Part shown: one piece after another, positions 49,374-59,191 of the stretch
Numbering within the stretch: the stretch's first letter is position 1
Layout of the letters: every line of letters starts with the position of its first letter
NCBI RefSeq assembly: GCF_001542405.1
Contig: NZ_LNCD01000062.1
Coordinates: 1 to 64,000, forward strand
From: Rhizobium altiplani
GTDB taxonomy: Bacteria > Pseudomonadota > Alphaproteobacteria > Rhizobiales > Rhizobiaceae
Length of the DNA stretch: 64,000 nucleotides
Direction: 5' to 3'
Translations under genes and position numbers: made by a program
The notes under the pieces: model-generated
Databases searched by the model: none
Told to the model about the DNA's origin: nothing
What the model saw: the letters and a program-made list of their open reading frames with translations, nothing else

Positions 49374-50561
49374 TCACGGGAGAAGGTCATCCATCTCAAG
49401 GATGTCGAGACCGTTTTTCGCGACCTCCCTAGAGATGATCCATTTCTGTATCTCGTTGGTGCCCTCGAAAATCTGCAGGGCTTTACAATCTCGAATCAGG
49501 CGGGAAGTGACGTAGCTTCGGGTTAACCCATAACCCCCTAGGACTTGAGCGGCCTTAACCGCAGCATCCATTGCGAAGTCTGTGGCCACCTGTTTTGCCA
49601 TGGCGGCATAGATCCCCGGACGACGATCTCTACCGCTCTCGAGCGCCTGGACGGCGTTTGAGACTAGGGCTCGAACATTGGCGAGCCCCGTTACGAGGTC
49701 TGCAACGATGAAGCCTAACCCTTGATGTTCAATGATCGGCTTCCCGAATTGCTTGCGCTCCCTTGAGTAACGCACAGCCTCTTCAACGGCAGCCGCGGCG
49801 GCACCGAGCGCACAACAGGCAATATTGACGCGCGCTTCATCCATTGTGATCATAGCAAGCCGGAACCCGGATCCCTCGTCACCCAATCTGGCTTCCTCCG
49901 GCACGACGACGTTGTCAAAAGAAACCTCCGCTGTCGGGCTTGAGTGAAGGCCGAGGAGCCGCTCGGTCGGGCCGACAGACAATCCAGGAGTCTCACGCGG
50001 GACGACAAACGCCGTAATACCTTTATGTCCTGCGTTCGGGTCGGTTTTTGCAAACACGATAAAAACACCGGCTACCGGCGCGCTGGTGATCCACATCTTC
50101 CGGCCATTTAGGACGTAGTTGCTTCCGTCACGCCGTGCGGTAGTTGTCATCGCAGCTACATCTGATCCTCCGGCGGGTTCGGAGAGGCAAAAAGCCGGGA
50201 CAATCTCCCCGTCGACAATACGATCGAGATATTGTTCTTTGACGTGGCGCCCGCCCGCCGCCACGAGTGGGCCGATGCAGTCTCCACAGTTCGAAACGGA
50301 GATCGCAAAAGCGATGTTATGGCGGGCGAGACGTTCGGAGATTTTTAGCGGGCCGATCAAATCAACCCCGCTACCCCCGTCTTCCTCAGGCACCCAAAGA
50401 GAAAAAATGCCAAGCGCGGCAAATTCCTTATAGAGCTCCATGGGGAAGACGGCCGCGTCATCGATCGCTTGCGCAGCGGGGGCCAGACGGTCCCGACAAA
50501 AGCGATCAACGCTGTCCATAATTGCCCTGCGCGTGTCAGGGTCGATCGAGCTATGAGCCAT
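49374..50561 (-). CDS. Acyl-CoA dehydrogenase
   Basis: A 395-residue FAD enzyme that oxidises an acyl-CoA to enoyl-CoA and passes electrons to ETF. Family signatures: FCLSEPAGGSDVAAM, MWITSAPVAGVFIVFAK, and QIFEGTNEIQKW, where the Glu is the catalytic base. Its electron path would be EtfAB at 41.3-42.9 kb and ETF-QO at 12.6 kb. Which acyl-CoA it takes is unknown; neighbours suggest an alicyclic or branched one. Confidence 0.93.
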   Translation of the reverse strand: MAHSSIDPDTRRAIMDSVDRFCRDRLAPAAQAIDDAAVFPMELYKEFAALGIFSLWVPEEDGGSGVDLIGPLKISERLARHNIAFAISVSNCGDCIGPLVAAGGRHVKEQYLDRIVDGEIVPAFCLSEPAGGSDVAAMTTTARRDGSNYVLNGRKMWITSAPVAGVFIVFAKTDPNAGHKGITAFVVPRETPGLSVGPTERLLGLHSSPTAEVSFDNVVVPEEARLGDEGSGFRLAMITMDEARVNIACCALGAAAAAVEEAVRYSRERKQFGKPIIEHQGLGFIVADLVTGLANVRALVSNAVQALESGRDRRPGIYAAMAKQVATDFAMDAAVKAAQVLGGYGLTRSYVTSRLIRDCKALQIFEGTNEIQKWIISREVAKNGLDILEMDDLLP

Positions 50562-50582
50562 GTGCGCCCTCCCTGACTCGGC

Positions 50583-51314
50583 TTATTGCATCGTCAATCC
50601 GCCGCTGATGCTCAGCACTTGGCCGGTGATATAGTTCGCGTCTTCAGATACGAAAAAAGCGACCGCAGCAGCCTGCTCCTCCGGCTTTGCCATGCGTCGG
50701 AACGGGATAACTTTCAGTCGACGTGCCACGAGCTCGGGATCTTGATCCGCCTCGAGGGGAGTATCAGTTGGGCCAGGTGCCGTGCAGTTTACATTGATGT
50801 TATAGCGTGCCCACTCACGTGCCACACTCTTGGCGAAAGCAATCACACCGCCCTTAAGGCCTGCATATACTGCTTCACCTGAGGTGCCGACCTTACCGGC
50901 GTCCGAGGTAACGAACACCATTTTGCCGCCGCCCTGCTCGATCATGATCGGTGCAATTGCGTGGCTGAGGTAGACGACCGGCAAGAAGTTGACGCCAATC
51001 AGCTTGTTCCAATAGTCGCTCTTTTCCTCAACAAAGCGGGAACTGGACGTCCAACCGATCATGTTGACGAAGGCATCGATTCGGCCGAAGTCTGCTTTGA
51101 TTTTAGCCACTGTTTCACGGCACTTCGTTTCTGAGGAGGCATCGATTTGATACGCCTTCGCCTTCAGCCCTTCGTCAGAGATAATCTTCTCGAGCGCCTG
51201 CGTATTGAGATCGAGGGCAGCCACGGTAAAACCTTCCGACACGAGGCGCCGCACTGTCGGCAACCCCATTCCCCCGGCAGCTCCGGTGACGATAGCAACC
51301 TTCTCAACCATCAT
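50583..51314 (-). CDS. Short-chain dehydrogenase, BadH-like
   Basis: A 243-residue SDR. Nucleotide loop TGAAGGMGLPT, catalytic Ser in FVTSDAGKVGTSGEAVYAGL with the YxxxK motif YAGLK, and a C-terminal GQVLSISGGLTMQ. The segment SSDAGRVGSSGEAVYAG-like and CTAPGPTDTPL closely recall BadH, 2-hydroxycyclohexanecarboxyl-CoA dehydrogenase. It lies 21 bases before the acyl-CoA dehydrogenase gene. Confidence 0.87.
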   Translation of the reverse strand: MMVEKVAIVTGAAGGMGLPTVRRLVSEGFTVAALDLNTQALEKIISDEGLKAKAYQIDASSETKCRETVAKIKADFGRIDAFVNMIGWTSSSRFVEEKSDYWNKLIGVNFLPVVYLSHAIAPIMIEQGGGKMVFVTSDAGKVGTSGEAVYAGLKGGVIAFAKSVAREWARYNINVNCTAPGPTDTPLEADQDPELVARRLKVIPFRRMAKPEEQAAAVAFFVSEDANYITGQVLSISGGLTMQ

Positions 51315-51478
51315 AATTCTCCTTGCTGAAAGCGTTCGCGTTCTGTGGAGAATTGATAATCAAGACCGCGACAAATCGCACATGAGGTTTGTTGATTTTG
51401 CTATTACTTTGGTGAGTTGTGAGAACTGAGAACTAAATTAGTAAAACTATTTCAATAGGCTATTGAAGCGCCTTGTCA

Positions 51479-52081
51479 CTAGGACCAGGCAAACATTGGC
51501 TGCTCGTAATGTGACACCGAGGTGAGCCTTCCCAATAGGATCTCACGAAACTGGTAAAGCATGGCGGCCGTCGGAGCGAACACGTAACCGCCATTCACCC
51601 TCATCTTGATCGAGATCCTTCTTGTCTCGATCAGTTCGAAATGCTCGAAGCGATCAGGTTCAAGAAGCTCCGACAGACGCACGGTAAACACTGCAGTAAC
51701 TTCAGCCGGGTTTGGTACTAGCGGTTGATCGTTCGTACTCTGGCAAACGAAAGGAGATATCAGGAATCCTGATCGGGTCAGAAAGGGATCTAACCGGCCT
51801 ATAACCGAGTTCTCGAGAAGGCGTATACCTAGCTCTTCCTGAAGCTCCCTCAGCGCCGCTTGCAAATCACTCTCGCCAGGTTCGACCCTGCCACCCGGAA
51901 GTCCCCACTGTCCGGCATGAACCCGCAAGTTTGCGGCCCGTTCAATCATGACAATTTCTGGATCATGAGCACCCACGAGTAAGATGCACACCCCGGCCCG
52001 GGGTGTTATGCCACTGGATACAAGTGGTTGATGGCTTTGACCTATGGCCTGAATTGCAACGCGGATCTGCGCTGTAGCCAT
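51479..52081 (-). CDS. NUDIX hydrolase, CoA pyrophosphatase-like
   Basis: A NUDIX hydrolase of about 200 residues with an intact box GRVEPGESDLQAALRELQEE followed by LGI. LRVHAGQWGLPGG before the box recalls the CoA-pyrophosphatase subgroup (NudL/YeaB). In an operon with a CoA ligase it could clear CoA or toxic CoA esters. The ATG at 52081 is chosen; 52114 is an alternative. Confidence 0.8.
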   Translation of the reverse strand: MATAQIRVAIQAIGQSHQPLVSSGITPRAGVCILLVGAHDPEIVMIERAANLRVHAGQWGLPGGRVEPGESDLQAALRELQEELGIRLLENSVIGRLDPFLTRSGFLISPFVCQSTNDQPLVPNPAEVTAVFTVRLSELLEPDRFEHFELIETRRISIKMRVNGGYVFAPTAAMLYQFREILLGRLTSVSHYEQPMFAWS

Positions 52082-52179
52082 ACTTTTCTCAATGCAAACG
52101 GCTCGATCCTTCATAATTGTTCCACTTGCACTTCGAGCGGTCGACGCCGGCGACAGACACCGGCGCCGTCCTCCTTTAG

Positions 52180-53508
52180 CTATCGAAGGTCTTTCCAGCG
52201 CCGTGCCTTATAATCGCTGACTTCCACCTTCGGGACGATCTCGATGTCGAAGTTGATACCCAAGCGGGTCTTTACCGCCTCCTTGGCACGGGCGACGATC
52301 TGCTCGCCTGAAGATTCGGCAACCGAGGGACGCAGTTGCAGTCTCAAGTTTGCGACATCAGCGAACGAAGCCGTGCGGGAAAGGATTACCTCGTACTGCT
52401 CGACCTCGGGCCATGAAAAGACCAGGTCATCAACAGCCTGGGGATAGATATTGATACCCTTCACCTTCTTCACATCATCGATGCGGCTGATCGAAGCCAT
52501 TTCGACGCCATGGAAGTTGCGGGCCGAACCCTTGCGCCCACCCTTCTGGAACACTGCGCCATCCCGGATCCTGTTCCTGATTGCGGGATTATCGAGATGG
52601 TAAAGGCTGGTAATGACGAGTTCGCCAAATTCCCCATCGCCGACCGGAAGGCCGGTCGCCGGATCGACAACTTCCATCAATACATAGGGATCCACGTTCA
52701 GGAGCGTCCCTGGCTTTCCGGGTTCGCCGATTCCATTTTCGTCAGACCACATAAAGTCTGCGCGCATGTTTGCGCAACCGAAGCGATCGTAAGCCTTTGC
52801 TCCCCACATCTCTTCAATAGATTTCAGAAATGGAAGGCTCGCCCCCTCGAGACCGGTAAGCAGAGTATCCACGGTGCTGGTGCGCGCGTCCTCGCCCATC
52901 ATCGTTGCAAGCGTTCCGAAATAGGATGTACTACCAAACAGGGCCTTAGGGCTAAAACGTCTGATGTGATCTACCTTGCTGGCGGCATCATAGTTGCCGA
53001 CCGGAAGTACTGTTAGGTCAGACGCGATAGCGCCCTGATACTCGACCCGACCACCCGCAAGCATCGTGATCGGCAGCGTGAGCAGAACTATATCGCCAGG
53101 CTGCATGCCCGCCCACGACATGCCGTAGCGGTAAATCTCTTCCATAGCCTTAAGCTCGCGCAAGCTGCAGGCATGAACCTCCTTCCCCTGACCGCTAGTC
53201 CCGCTGGTGGTATATAGATCGGTCCGTCCAAGATTATGATTTACGCTTCCAGAGCGGGAGCCGAAAGGAGGATGCGCATTTTGATCGGCCACAAAATGCG
53301 ACTTTTCAATCATCGGGACCATTCTGAAGTCCTCGAATGATTTAACCTTAGACACGTCGATCCCGGCCTGCTTCCAATGGTTCGCATAGAATGGATTAGT
53401 TCTAGCTACATGCTCTAACATTTCGAGCAACTTCTGAAGTTGCATTGCGTCCAATTCATCGCGGGACATTGTCTCGATCTCGCGATTATAGAAGCGAGGT
53501 TCAGTCAT
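52180..53508 (-). CDS. Phenylacetate-CoA ligase family (PaaK-like)
   Basis: A 442-residue adenylate-forming ligase that activates a carboxylic acid with ATP and CoA. The P-loop-like motif is YTTSGTSGQGKEVH; the C-terminal part with INIYPQAVDDLVF and VPKVEVSDYKARRW is the PaaK lid domain ending. It is the first enzyme gene of the cluster and therefore defines the entry step. The acid is unknown: phenylacetate is unlikely because no paa genes are present. Confidence 0.88.
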   Translation of the reverse strand: MTEPRFYNREIETMSRDELDAMQLQKLLEMLEHVARTNPFYANHWKQAGIDVSKVKSFEDFRMVPMIEKSHFVADQNAHPPFGSRSGSVNHNLGRTDLYTTSGTSGQGKEVHACSLRELKAMEEIYRYGMSWAGMQPGDIVLLTLPITMLAGGRVEYQGAIASDLTVLPVGNYDAASKVDHIRRFSPKALFGSTSYFGTLATMMGEDARTSTVDTLLTGLEGASLPFLKSIEEMWGAKAYDRFGCANMRADFMWSDENGIGEPGKPGTLLNVDPYVLMEVVDPATGLPVGDGEFGELVITSLYHLDNPAIRNRIRDGAVFQKGGRKGSARNFHGVEMASISRIDDVKKVKGINIYPQAVDDLVFSWPEVEQYEVILSRTASFADVANLRLQLRPSVAESSGEQIVARAKEAVKTRLGINFDIEIVPKVEVSDYKARRWKDLR

Positions 53509-53708
53509 TGCGCCGGGTCTCCTGTTCGGGCTATCGATCTAAATCTGCCGAATTTTATTGACCCCCCGCTGCTTTGACACGTGATTTAGTTTGTGTTCTG
53601 GATTAGTTTAATCGTGTGAGGCGCCGAAATTTTAATGGCCCCGACAGTCGCACGAATGCCGTGCATGTGGGCGCACGGCGTCAGATGCATACAGCTTAAC
53701 TTGTGTAT

Positions 53709-54257
53709 TTAGAACGTGGGTGGCGTGCATGCGCTAATAACGTGGCACGGCTCAGGGCCGACGCAACGAAATCGATGTGGGCGCCGGCTTTCGAAGTAAT
53801 ATGCATCCCCCGGCCCGAGGAATTTTCGCTCATTGTCGACGGTTACTTCCAGCCGACCAGAGAGTATAATTCCGCCTTCCTCGCCGTCATGGATAAGGGG
53901 CACTTTTCCCGTATCCGCCCCAGGCTGATAGCACTCCTTGAGGATCTGGAGATTTCGCCCGAACAGGTTCTCGCCAACCTGTTTGTAGGAGATCGAACCC
54001 TTACCGATTTCCACAAGTTCGTCCGATGAATAGAAGGCTTTGCGTGAGGTCTGCGGCTCAAAAGCGAAGAATTCAGCGAGTCCAATAGGAAAACCGTCTA
54101 GAATCCGCTTTAATGCTCCGACAGAGGGATTCGACGAATTCGACTCGATCAAGCAAATGGTCGTATTTGGTACTCCCGTCCGCCTTGCCAGCTCTCGCTG
54201 CGAAATGTTGTGTGCCTTCCGCAGATGCCGAAGGCGATTGCCAATATCGACGGCCAT
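53709..54257 (-). CDS. XRE-cupin transcriptional regulator
   Basis: A 182-residue regulator: helix-turn-helix NISQRELARRTGVPNTTICL followed by a cupin domain (EGGIILSGRLEVTVDN, GDAYYFESRRPHRFR). The group, including PuuR, responds to small metabolites bound by the cupin. It lies about 200 bases upstream of the CoA ligase gene on the same strand and probably controls the cluster. Confidence 0.9.
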   Translation of the reverse strand: MAVDIGNRLRHLRKAHNISQRELARRTGVPNTTICLIESNSSNPSVGALKRILDGFPIGLAEFFAFEPQTSRKAFYSSDELVEIGKGSISYKQVGENLFGRNLQILKECYQPGADTGKVPLIHDGEEGGIILSGRLEVTVDNERKFLGPGDAYYFESRRPHRFRCVGPEPCHVISACTPPTF

Positions 54258-54798
54258 GAAGCCTCATAGAGTTAAGCAGAACTGGCTAAGAATGATGATG
54301 CCCACGGTCTTTGCAATCAAGTGCTTGTTTTTATGAAGGGCAGAGATTGTTGATCGGCCGACATCGACAATCTCTTCGCACCAGTCAATCAGACGGCTTT
54401 GAATAGACGCCCACCGCCGGCGTTGAGGTGAAGGGGCGTGTCGGCACCATCACATTTTCTTCGGTCAGCGAAAATGGCCGAGTTGGAGAATTCTGTCTTT
54501 TTCACGCATCCCACTTGAACAGCTTATAGGCGGCGTTTGTTTTGCGAAGCCCATTACCGATATCATCTGAAATCGCATGCTTACTGTTGAGGGCGTTCAT
54601 AATATGGCAAACTCAAATCATATGGAGCTTCATTTTCAATAGCTTGCTGGCATCAAGAAAAGGACTTGTGAGGGAATACAAATCGGGGAATTCTTCGCGT
54701 TAAGAGACGTTAACCGAAGCTCACCATCCCCTCCCCTGATGCCCGTTTAACGCTCTTCCCCTCGATTTCCGCGATTCAACCAGTTCTGGAGCTGAAAA
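54258..54798. other. Intergenic stretch of about 540 bases, no gene recognised
   Basis: Divergent space between the XRE-cupin regulator and the aminotransferase gene, so it holds two promoters. Translation of both strands gives only short interrupted reading frames without family likeness. No RNA gene or clear repeat was seen. Confidence 0.5.
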
Positions 54799-56178
54799 AT
54801 GACCGTTGTTGTAGGTTCTAATTCCCTTTCCCACGCGGTTGCCGCCGATCGCGCTTATGTTTGGCATCACCTAAGCCAACACAAGCCCTACGAAACGATC
54901 GATCCTCGGGTCTTCGTCGAGGGTAAAGGCTTGAAGCTCTGGGATGCCAATGGCAACCAATATCTCGACGCCGTGTCCGGTGGCGTCTGGACGGTGAATG
55001 TCGGCTACGGCCGCGAAAGCATCGCCAACGCGATCCGTGACCAGCTCGTCAAGCTGAACTATTACGCGGGCGCCGCCGGCAATGTGCCGGGCGCGCTTTT
55101 TGCTGAAAAACTGATCGAGAAAATGCCCGGCCTCACCAGGGTCTATTATTCGAACTCCGGCAGCGAGGCGAACGAGAAAGTCTACAAGATGGTGCGCCAA
55201 ATCGCGCATCGTCACCGCGGCGGCAAGAAATGGAAAATCCTGTATCGCGAGCGTGACTATCACGGCACGACGATCGGCACGCTTGCAACCTCTGGGCAAC
55301 CACAGCGCGCCGAGCAATACGGTCCCTTTCCGGATGGCTTTGTCTCTGTTCCGCATTGCCTCGAGTACCGCAAGCAGTGGGATGTTGAGAACTATGGCGA
55401 GCGCGCCGCCGATGCGATCGAGGAAGCAATCCTGCGCGAAGGTTCCGACACGGTCGGCTGCCTCGTATTGGAGCCGGTGACGGCTGGCGGCGGCGTGATC
55501 GTTCCGCCCAAGGGCTACTGGGAGCGCGTGCAGGAGATCTGCCGGAAATACGACATCCTGCTACATATCGACGAGGTGGTCTGCGGTCTTGGCCGGACCG
55601 GCACTTGGTTCGGGTATCAGCATTACGACATTAAGCCGGACTTCGTAACGATGGCCAAGGGCGTCGCCTCCGGCTACGCGGCAATTTCCTGCACGGTCAC
55701 AACCGAAAGGGTCTTCGAAATGTTCAAGGATAACCCGGACGATTCGATGAGCTATTTCCGTGATATCTCAACGTTCGGCGGGTGCACGTCAGGCCCCGTT
55801 GCTGCGTTGGAAAACATGCGCATCATCGAGGACGAGGGTCTCCTCGAAAATACGATAAAGATGGGTGATCGCTGCCTTTCCAATCTCCAGGCCCTGATGG
55901 AAAAACATCGGGCAATTGGCGATGTCCGTGGCAAAGGCCTCTTCCTCGGCGCCGAGCTCGTGGCAGACAGGACGACAAAGGAGCCGCTGGATGAAAAGCG
56001 CGTACAGGCAGTTGTCGCCGATTGCCTGTCCAATGGCGTTATAATCGGAGCAACGAACCGCTCTCTTCCGGGCCTGAACAACACGCTCTGCCTTTCGCCT
56101 GCGCTTATTGCGACGCCGGACGATGTCGACCGTATTACCGATGCGATCGACAAGGCGCTTACCCGGGTTGTGGGTTAA
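54799..56178 (+). CDS. Taurine:pyruvate-type aminotransferase
   Basis: A 459-residue class III aminotransferase using PLP. The PLP lysine lies in FVTMAKGVASGY, the aspartate in LLHIDEVVCGLGRTG. The N-terminus HHLSQHKPYETIDPRVFVEG and AVSGGVWTVNVGYGR strongly recall taurine:pyruvate aminotransferase (Tpa), which makes sulfoacetaldehyde and alanine. No xsc, taurine transporter or TauR is adjacent, so the role is not confirmed; beta-alanine or another omega-amine is possible. A good terminator follows. Confidence 0.83.
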   Translation: MTVVVGSNSLSHAVAADRAYVWHHLSQHKPYETIDPRVFVEGKGLKLWDANGNQYLDAVSGGVWTVNVGYGRESIANAIRDQLVKLNYYAGAAGNVPGALFAEKLIEKMPGLTRVYYSNSGSEANEKVYKMVRQIAHRHRGGKKWKILYRERDYHGTTIGTLATSGQPQRAEQYGPFPDGFVSVPHCLEYRKQWDVENYGERAADAIEEAILREGSDTVGCLVLEPVTAGGGVIVPPKGYWERVQEICRKYDILLHIDEVVCGLGRTGTWFGYQHYDIKPDFVTMAKGVASGYAAISCTVTTERVFEMFKDNPDDSMSYFRDISTFGGCTSGPVAALENMRIIEDEGLLENTIKMGDRCLSNLQALMEKHRAIGDVRGKGLFLGAELVADRTTKEPLDEKRVQAVVADCLSNGVIIGATNRSLPGLNNTLCLSPALIATPDDVDRITDAIDKALTRVVG

Positions 56179-56235
56179 GCGGTTAAGGCCCCCCAAAAAA
56201 CGCTCAGCAAAAACTAGTTGAAGGCCAAACGCGGT

Positions 56236-56272
56236 GCGGCGCATCGAACAGGATGCGCCGCGATTGCTTTTA
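56236..56272 (+). terminator. Rho-independent terminator after the aminotransferase
   Basis: GCGGCGCATC and GATGCGCCGC form a perfect ten-pair stem with a six-base loop; GATTGCTTTT follows. It separates the aminotransferase from the bio operon. Confidence 0.85.
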
Positions 56273-56409
56273 ATGGTTTGTGCCGCGACGCATTGAGCGA
56301 ACAAAGGCAGCATTAGAAATCTGAATGGGGCTCTCGACTGAAATTGATTGCGACTGTTTGGAAGTGATCGTTTTCTACCAGCCGACTATGGTTATGGTTG
56401 GAGGCGTGA

Positions 56410-57414
56410 ATGAGTGTCGAAATAGGATCCACAATTCTTAACGCCCGTGTTGTCCCCTCGACCATGGAATTGGGGCGCATCGACGACGCACGGCGCATTT
56501 ATCATCTCCCCTTCAATGATTTAGTGTTCCGTGCCCAGCAGGTTCATCGTGAGAATTTCGACCCGAACGCCATACAGATGAGCAGGCTCTTATCGATCAA
56601 GACGGGCGGCTGTGCCGAGGACTGTGGCTATTGCAGCCAGTCGGCGCATTACCAGACGGGGCTCAAGGCTTCGAAGCTGATGGAGGTTCAACGCGTCCTT
56701 TCCGAAGCGCAACAGGCGAAGAAGGGCGGGGCGACGCGCTATTGCATGGGGGCCGCCTGGCGAAATCCTAAGGACCGCGACATGGACGCACTGGTCGCCA
56801 TGGTCGAGGGCGTGCGTGCGCTCGGCATGGAGACCTGCATGACGCTCGGTATGCTGACGCCGGAACAATCCGTCCGGCTAGCCGATGCAGGGCTCGACTA
56901 CTACAACCACAATGTCGATACGTCCGAGCGCTACTATTCGGAGATCATCACCACCCGTACCTTTGAGGACCGGCTGGAGACACTCGCCAATGTCCGCGAT
57001 GCCGGCATCAAGGTCTGCGCCGGCGGTATTCTTGGCATGGGCGAAACGGTCGAGGACCGGATCTCGATGCTGGTGACCCTCGCCAATCTGCCATCACCGC
57101 CCGAAAGTGTGCCGATCAACATGCTGATCCCAATCCCCGGTTCCAAGCTGGAGAATGCAGCACCTGTCGATCCGATCGATTTCGTCCGGACCATCGCGCT
57201 GGCGCGTATCCTGATGCCGAAGTCGCATGTGCGCCTCTCGGCCGGCCGGACCGAGATGAGCGACGAAATGCAGGCGCTCTGTTTCTTCGCCGGCGCTAAT
57301 TCCATCTTCGTCGGCGAGACGCTGCTGACTGCAGACAATCCCGGTGAAGACCACGACCTCGCGCTATTCCGTCGGCTCGGCCTTAAGCCATTGGAACTGG
57401 AGCTCGGACAATGA
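56410..57414 (+). CDS. bioB: Biotin synthase
   Basis: A radical-SAM enzyme that inserts sulfur into dethiobiotin. The SAM cluster motif is [23 protein letters not shown] and the second-cluster cysteine and arginine region (RLSAGRTEM) are intact. Length 334 is normal. GGAGGCG precedes the ATG. The stop overlaps bioF by four bases. I found no TTATAGATAA-type BioR operator in the upstream 230 bases. Confidence 0.97.
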   Translation: MSVEIGSTILNARVVPSTMELGRIDDARRIYHLPFNDLVFRAQQVHRENFDPNAIQMSRLLSIKTGGCAEDCGYCSQSAHYQTGLKASKLMEVQRVLSEAQQAKKGGATRYCMGAAWRNPKDRDMDALVAMVEGVRALGMETCMTLGMLTPEQSVRLADAGLDYYNHNVDTSERYYSEIITTRTFEDRLETLANVRDAGIKVCAGGILGMGETVEDRISMLVTLANLPSPPESVPINMLIPIPGSKLENAAPVDPIDFVRTIALARILMPKSHVRLSAGRTEMSDEMQALCFFAGANSIFVGETLLTADNPGEDHDLALFRRLGLKPLELELGQ

Positions 57415-58550
57415 CTGTGCCGGCACTCGCCCGCTACGAGGCGACGCTTACCGGCCTCGAACGCAAATCGCGATTGAAGGCCCTCGTTCCGAGACAGGGT
57501 GTCGACTTTACTTCCAACGATTACCTCGGACTCGCCAGCTCCCCGCGGCTTGCGGCAGCGCTCTCTGCGGCGATCGAAGAGGGAATTCCCGTTGGTTCTG
57601 GCGGATCGCGCGTGCTCCGCGGAAATCATTGGGTCCACGAGGCGCTGGAAGCAGAAGCGGCGACGATGTTCGGTGCGGAAAGAGCTCTATACTTTGGCAG
57701 TGGCTTTTCCGCGAACGTCGCATTGTTTGCGACTTTGCCGCAACGAGGTGATCTAATTGTTCACGACGATCTGGTGCACGCAAGCGTGCATGACGGCATC
57801 TCGGCTAGTAAGGCGGAAGCTGTTGCCGTGCCACATAACGATGTTGAGGCCTTTGACGCAGCCATCCGCCACTGGCGAGCTGACGGCGGCACCGGATCGC
57901 CGTGGATTGCTGTCGAAAGCATCTATTCCATGGATGGCGACCGCGCGCCGCTCGCGCTATTGGCTGAAGTTGCCGCTTCGCATGATGGGTATCTGATCGT
58001 CGACGAGGCACATGCGACCGGTGTCTTTGGGCCCGACGGTCGTGGCCTCGCCTCGGAGCTAAAAAATCATCGCAATGTGCTGACGCTGCACACCTGCGGC
58101 AAGGCGCTTGGCCTCTCTGGAGCCCTGCTGCTGCTGCCTGCCGTCCTTGCCGCGTATATGGTCAATCGCTCCCGGAATTTCATCTATTCAACCGCGCCGT
58201 CCCCACTCGTGGCGGCCGGCGTGCGGGAAGCTTTGCGGATGATCACGGAAGAATCTTGGCGTCGCGCTCGCCTCGGCGAACTACGCGACTTTATGGGCGA
58301 GCAACTGCGGTCGAATCTCTGCGTCGTGCCGAGCGGTTCGCCGATCCAGCCTGTGTTAATCGGTGACAATGCGCGGGCCGTCCGCATAGCCAGGCGCTTA
58401 CAAGGCCAGGGTTTCGACGTCAGAGCGATCCGCCCGCCGACCGTTCCTGTCGGAACGGCACGGTTGAGGATTTCCATAACTCTCAATGTGAATAAGACAC
58501 ATATTGCCGCCATGATCGGCCGGCTCGCAGCAGCAATTGACGAGGTCTGA
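57411..58550 (+). CDS. bioF: 8-amino-7-oxononanoate synthase
   Basis: A PLP enzyme that joins pimeloyl thioester to alanine. The PLP lysine is in [37 protein letters not shown] and [10 protein letters not shown] are family landmarks. 379 residues. It overlaps bioB and is followed by bioD after two bases, so the genes are translated together. Confidence 0.96.
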   Translation: MTVPALARYEATLTGLERKSRLKALVPRQGVDFTSNDYLGLASSPRLAAALSAAIEEGIPVGSGGSRVLRGNHWVHEALEAEAATMFGAERALYFGSGFSANVALFATLPQRGDLIVHDDLVHASVHDGISASKAEAVAVPHNDVEAFDAAIRHWRADGGTGSPWIAVESIYSMDGDRAPLALLAEVAASHDGYLIVDEAHATGVFGPDGRGLASELKNHRNVLTLHTCGKALGLSGALLLLPAVLAAYMVNRSRNFIYSTAPSPLVAAGVREALRMITEESWRRARLGELRDFMGEQLRSNLCVVPSGSPIQPVLIGDNARAVRIARRLQGQGFDVRAIRPPTVPVGTARLRISITLNVNKTHIAAMIGRLAAAIDEV

Positions 58551-58552
58551 GC

Positions 58553-59191
58553 ATGGGCACACGCTTCGTGGTGACTGGTACTGACACCGGCATCGGTAAG
58601 ACAATTTTCTCTGCGGCGCTCACCTTCAATCTCGGCGCTACGTACTGGAAACCTGTTCAGTCCGGTCTGGATGACGAGACAGACCGCGAGGCCGTTCTAC
58701 GGCTCAGCGGACTTTCGCCGAAGAGAACGTTGCCGGAAGCTTACCGTTTGGCGGCGCCTGCATCTCCGCACCTCGCAGCACGTCTCGATGGAATTTCGAT
58801 CGACCCAGCCAGGCTTGTCCCACCTGACTTGCTGGCGCCTCTCATTATAGAAGGGGCTGGCGGACTATTGGTGCCTCTTTCCGACGATCTGGTTTACGCC
58901 GATATTTTCGCACGCTGGCAGATCCCCACGATCCTCTGCGCGCGGACCACGCTCGGCACCATCAATCACACCCTGCTTTCCGTGGAGGCGATGAAGCATC
59001 GTGACATTCCGATCTTCGGGATTGCCTTTATCGGCGAGGAAAACCAGGAGACGCAGCGGATCATCGCCAGGATGAGCGGCACGCGCATCCTCGGCCGCCT
59101 GCCGTGGATGGCCGATATCAGCGCCGAAGGATTGCAGCAGACGTTCAGCGCGAACTTCGATGTCACTGTTTTCATGGAAGGCGCCCGATGA
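58553..59191 (+). CDS. bioD: Dethiobiotin synthetase
   Basis: Closes the ureido ring of dethiobiotin with ATP and CO2. The P-loop is TGTDTGIGKT; KPVQSGLDD and EGAGGLLVPL complete the site. At 212 residues it is of normal length. Its stop overlaps the bioA start as ATGA. Confidence 0.95.
   Translation: MGTRFVVTGTDTGIGKTIFSAALTFNLGATYWKPVQSGLDDETDREAVLRLSGLSPKRTLPEAYRLAAPASPHLAARLDGISIDPARLVPPDLLAPLIIEGAGGLLVPLSDDLVYADIFARWQIPTILCARTTLGTINHTLLSVEAMKHRDIPIFGIAFIGEENQETQRIIARMSGTRILGRLPWMADISAEGLQQTFSANFDVTVFMEGAR

Noticed and set aside
54258..54798. Transposase remnant in the long intergenic region
   Set aside because: Some translated scraps looked coding-like but no motif could be named in any frame.
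56179..56409. BioR operator before bioB
   Set aside because: The TTATAGATAA-type palindrome known in alphaproteobacteria was not found in this stretch.
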